From positions 1 through 64,000 of the forward strand of contig CALCDT010000156.1 of NCBI GenBank assembly GCA_937900425.1: a stretch of DNA of 64,000 nucleotides. Direction: 5' to 3'. Of the stretch, positions 61,676-64,000 are shown piece after piece. Position numbers and translations under genes: made by a program. This DNA is from an uncultured Alphaproteobacteria bacterium (GTDB taxonomy: Bacteria; Pseudomonadota; Alphaproteobacteria; Rhizobiales; Pleomorphomonadaceae). The stretch's first letter is position 1, and every line of letters starts with the position of its first letter. Below the pieces are notes generated by a model, which did no database searches, had not been told where the DNA came from, and was given only the letters and a program-made list of their open reading frames with translations.

Positions 61676-64000
61676 CCGCCACGATCATCACCGAGGAACG
61701 CAACATCGCCAATGCGCTGATCTCGGGTCTGGCCAACCTGACCGAGACGCCGACCCGCGAACAGGTGGGGGAGAAGGCGAGGCAGATCGCCGCCATCTTC
61801 GGCTACACCGGCGACCTTCGCAATATCATCACCGAGGCGATGATCTCGGTCGACACGCGCATGGGCGCCGGTGTCTCGCTGGTCGACGTTGCCGCGAAGC
61901 ATGACGATCAGTGGGTCCGTAAGCGTGAGGACATCACCTGGACCTATTCCGGCGGATACGAGAACTTTCTGCTGAAGGACGGCTGGCCACCCCGGATGGT
62001 ACAGTCGTTGAGCGACGTGACCAGTCGCATCCTAGGACATCTCCAAGACCCGCACAGCGAGGGCACGACCTGGAACCGCCGCGGCCTGGTCATCGGTCAC
62101 GTCCAGTCCGGCAAGACCGCCAACTACACCGGCCTGATCGCCCGCGCCGCCGACGCCGGCTATAAGTTCATCATCGTCATCGCCGGTATTCACAACAATC
62201 TGCGCAAGCAAACCCAGGAACGAATCGACCAAGCCTTCATCGGACGGTCCAGTGATCCCGAGGACCGCCGCTCGATCGGCGTCGGCCTTGAGCCCGGCTA
62301 TCCGCACCCGGCGACGCTCACCAACATCAACGAGGACTTCAACAAGAACACCGCGGCAAAGAGCGGCTGGAAGATCAACGACTTCTCCAAGCCGATCATC
62401 CTCATCATTAAGAAGAATGTCACCACCCTTACAGCCCTGCACAAATGGCTGAAGGCGCTGAACGCCGAGGGTGACGGTCGGATTTCCGACGTGCCGATGC
62501 TGCTGATCGACGACGAGGCCGACAACGCCTCGATCAATACCAACAAGGAGGATCTCGACCCGACCCGAACGAACGCCATGATCCGGCGCATCCTCGGGCT
62601 GTTCGCTAAGTCCTGCTATGTCGGCTACACAGCGACGCCGTTCGCGAACATCTTCATCAATCCCGACGCGTATGACGATGATGTGCGCGAGGAGCTGTTC
62701 CCGCGCGACTTCATCTACTGCCTCGACGCGCCGACCACCTATTTCGGCGCGGAGAAGGTGTTCCTCGACGACAAGACCAGCCAGTCCATCGTGAAACCGA
62801 TCGACGACTGTGAGGACTTCCTGCCTTACAGACACAAGCGGGACGATCCCGTCCCGGAGCTGCCGCCCAGCCTTTACCGCGCCCTCGATGAGTTCATTGT
62901 CGCGCGCGCCATCCGCAACCTGCGCGGGCAGACCGGCAAGCACTGCTCGATGATGATCAACGTGTCGCGCTTCGTACCGGTGCAGCAGGCCGTGCGCGAT
63001 TTCCTCAGCCTTCGCGAGAAGAAGATGAGGGACGCGGTCCGGACCAACTATCTGATGCCGGAATCGGTCTCCTCGGCAAACGTGTACATGCAGGGACTCA
63101 AGGCGGCGTTCGACGCCGAATATGCCGATGCGGGCTTCACCTGGGCCGAGGTCAAGACGGCACTCAACGGCGTGTTCGAGCACCTCCATCTCTACGTCAT
63201 CAACAGCAAGAGCGACGAGGCGCTCGACTACACAAGGTACGAGAAGGAGGGTGTCGGCCTGACCGCAATCGCCGTCGGTGGTCTCAGCCTGTCACGCGGC
63301 CTGACGATCGAGGGCCTGACCGTCAGCTACATGTATCGTAACACCAAAATGTACGACACACTCATGCAGATGGGCCGCTGGTTCGGCTATCGGCCGGGAT
63401 TCGAGGATCTCTGCCGCGTCCATCTCTCCCGTGACTCCATCAACTGGTACTCCCATATCGCCGACGCCGCCGAGGAGCTCACCCAGCAGGTCAAGCGGAT
63501 GCGGCGTGATGGCCTCAGCCCGAAGGATTTCGGCCTCTATGTCCGCTCGCACCCCGACAGCCTCCTGATCACCGCCGCCAATAAGATGCGGTCCGGCGAG
63601 GAGGTCACTGTCGAACAGAGCTTCAGCGGCCGGCTCCGGGAGAGCTACGTCGTCTCGACCGATCCCGAAGTGAACGCCCGGAACTTCGACCTGATCGCCG
63701 AGCACTGGCGCGGCGGTTTCGGAGGACAACCGGCGGAGGACACCGGGAAGGGCCTGATCTTCCGAGACGTCTCGATCACGGTGGTCGAGGATTTCCTGAC
63801 CCGTTTCGAGAGCCACTCGACCTTTGCCGGCATCAAATCGGATGTGGTGAACTATCTCGAACGCATCGCCGAAAAGCGGCCGGTTGCCGACGTCCTGCTC
63901 ATCTCCCCCGGAGGCGCTCCGGGCGATGGCGGGCCATTCATGCTGAGAAACCAGGTGCGTGTCGTCGGCAAGGATCAGCCGAATGGAACCGCGTGGCGCC
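61672..64000 (+). CDS. Z1-domain NTPase/helicase-like defence protein (3' truncated by window edge)
   Basis: At least 776 residues with no stop before the end of the window. Near residues 145-160 RRGLVIGHVQSGKTANYTGL is the Walker A region (GHVQSGKT), and MLLIDDEADNASINTN is the Walker B/DEAD-like motif. Later LSRGLTIEGLTVSYMYRNTK and YDTLMQMGRWFGYRPGFEDL are the Z1 signature with the arginine-finger motif. Z1 proteins are SF2-derived NTPases found in restriction-type operons with GHKL ATPases, often followed by a PD-(D/E)xK nuclease and an AIPR-type protein. Those would lie to the right of this window. The frame was read directly from the sequence. Confidence 0.88.
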   Translation, partial: MTATIITEERNIANALISGLANLTETPTREQVGEKARQIAAIFGYTGDLRNIITEAMISVDTRMGAGVSLVDVAAKHDDQWVRKREDITWTYSGGYENFLLKDGWPPRMVQSLSDVTSRILGHLQDPHSEGTTWNRRGLVIGHVQSGKTANYTGLIARAADAGYKFIIVIAGIHNNLRKQTQERIDQAFIGRSSDPEDRRSIGVGLEPGYPHPATLTNINEDFNKNTAAKSGWKINDFSKPIILIIKKNVTTLTALHKWLKALNAEGDGRISDVPMLLIDDEADNASINTNKEDLDPTRTNAMIRRILGLFAKSCYVGYTATPFANIFINPDAYDDDVREELFPRDFIYCLDAPTTYFGAEKVFLDDKTSQSIVKPIDDCEDFLPYRHKRDDPVPELPPSLYRALDEFIVARAIRNLRGQTGKHCSMMINVSRFVPVQQAVRDFLSLREKKMRDAVRTNYLMPESVSSANVYMQGLKAAFDAEYADAGFTWAEVKTALNGVFEHLHLYVINSKSDEALDYTRYEKEGVGLTAIAVGGLSLSRGLTIEGLTVSYMYRNTKMYDTLMQMGRWFGYRPGFEDLCRVHLSRDSINWYSHIADAAEELTQQVKRMRRDGLSPKDFGLYVRSHPDSLLITAANKMRSGEEVTVEQSFSGRLRESYVVSTDPEVNARNFDLIAEHWRGGFGGQPAEDTGKGLIFRDVSITVVEDFLTRFESHSTFAGIKSDVVNYLERIAEKRPVADVLLISPGGAPGDGGPFMLRNQVRVVGKDQPNGTAWR

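Overview
The window is very GC-rich and its genes are packed, with many 4-bp ATGA/GTGA start-stop overlaps. The gene content suggests an alphaproteobacterium, probably Hyphomicrobiales (Rhizobiales): an HWE-type histidine kinase, a REC protein with a sigma-like domain beside a NepR-like peptide, a caa3-type oxidase with fused subunits I and III, a TadG-like protein, TRAP transporters and rhizobial-style siderophore uptake loci. The taxonomic call is inference. I see no rRNA, transposase, prophage or CRISPR array.

Layout. 1-4540: a caa3-type cytochrome oxidase operon (end of subunit II, fused I+III, a small membrane protein, a tri-haem cytochrome c). 4689-7810: an unknown protein, a glycosyltransferase and a CorA/ZntB-type transporter. 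7838-11847: treZ-treY trehalose synthesis. 11966-23844: signalling block with a hybrid kinase, a TadG-like surface protein, receiver proteins, an EAL phosphodiesterase, a CheB, a 1207-residue CheB-CheR-PAS-HWE kinase, and a NepR-like/REC-sigma2-like pair. 23937-33918: an NAD-dependent epimerase, a 2144-residue protein built of about 250 octapeptide repeats, and a GT41 (O-GlcNAc-transferase-like) enzyme just downstream.

34177-41542: siderophore uptake system 1 (ATPase, two permeases, lipoprotein binding protein, divergent TonB receptor, AraC regulator). 42248-50214: siderophore uptake system 2 (FatBCD/YclNOPQ-like ABC transporter, DUF2218 protein, STN-type TonB receptor, FecR, FecI). The 705-bp gap between the two systems holds a candidate structured RNA. 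50480-56417: a catabolic operon (TRAP dctP-Q-M, a DUF6282-type hydrolase, an Asp/Glu-racemase-family protein lacking both catalytic cysteines) with a divergent RpiR regulator and shared palindromic operator candidates.

56571-64000: a defence island junction. The C-terminal remnant of an MmeI-like DNA methyltransferase, a broken tRNA-Arg and an intact tRNA-Arg(CCG) mark the border. Beyond it lie a Phd-type antitoxin without a visible toxin, a C5-cytosine methyltransferase, a Vsr endonuclease, a MutL/MORC-like GHKL ATPase and a Z1-domain NTPase that runs off the window. These last genes overlap and look like one operon.

The most noteworthy points are the octad-repeat protein beside a GT41 enzyme, the cytosine methylase-Vsr-GHKL-Z1 operon at a rearranged tRNA-Arg, the NepR-like peptide beside a REC-sigma2-like protein of reversed PhyR order, the cysteine-less racemase homologue, and the three-helix RNA candidate at 42007-42092.
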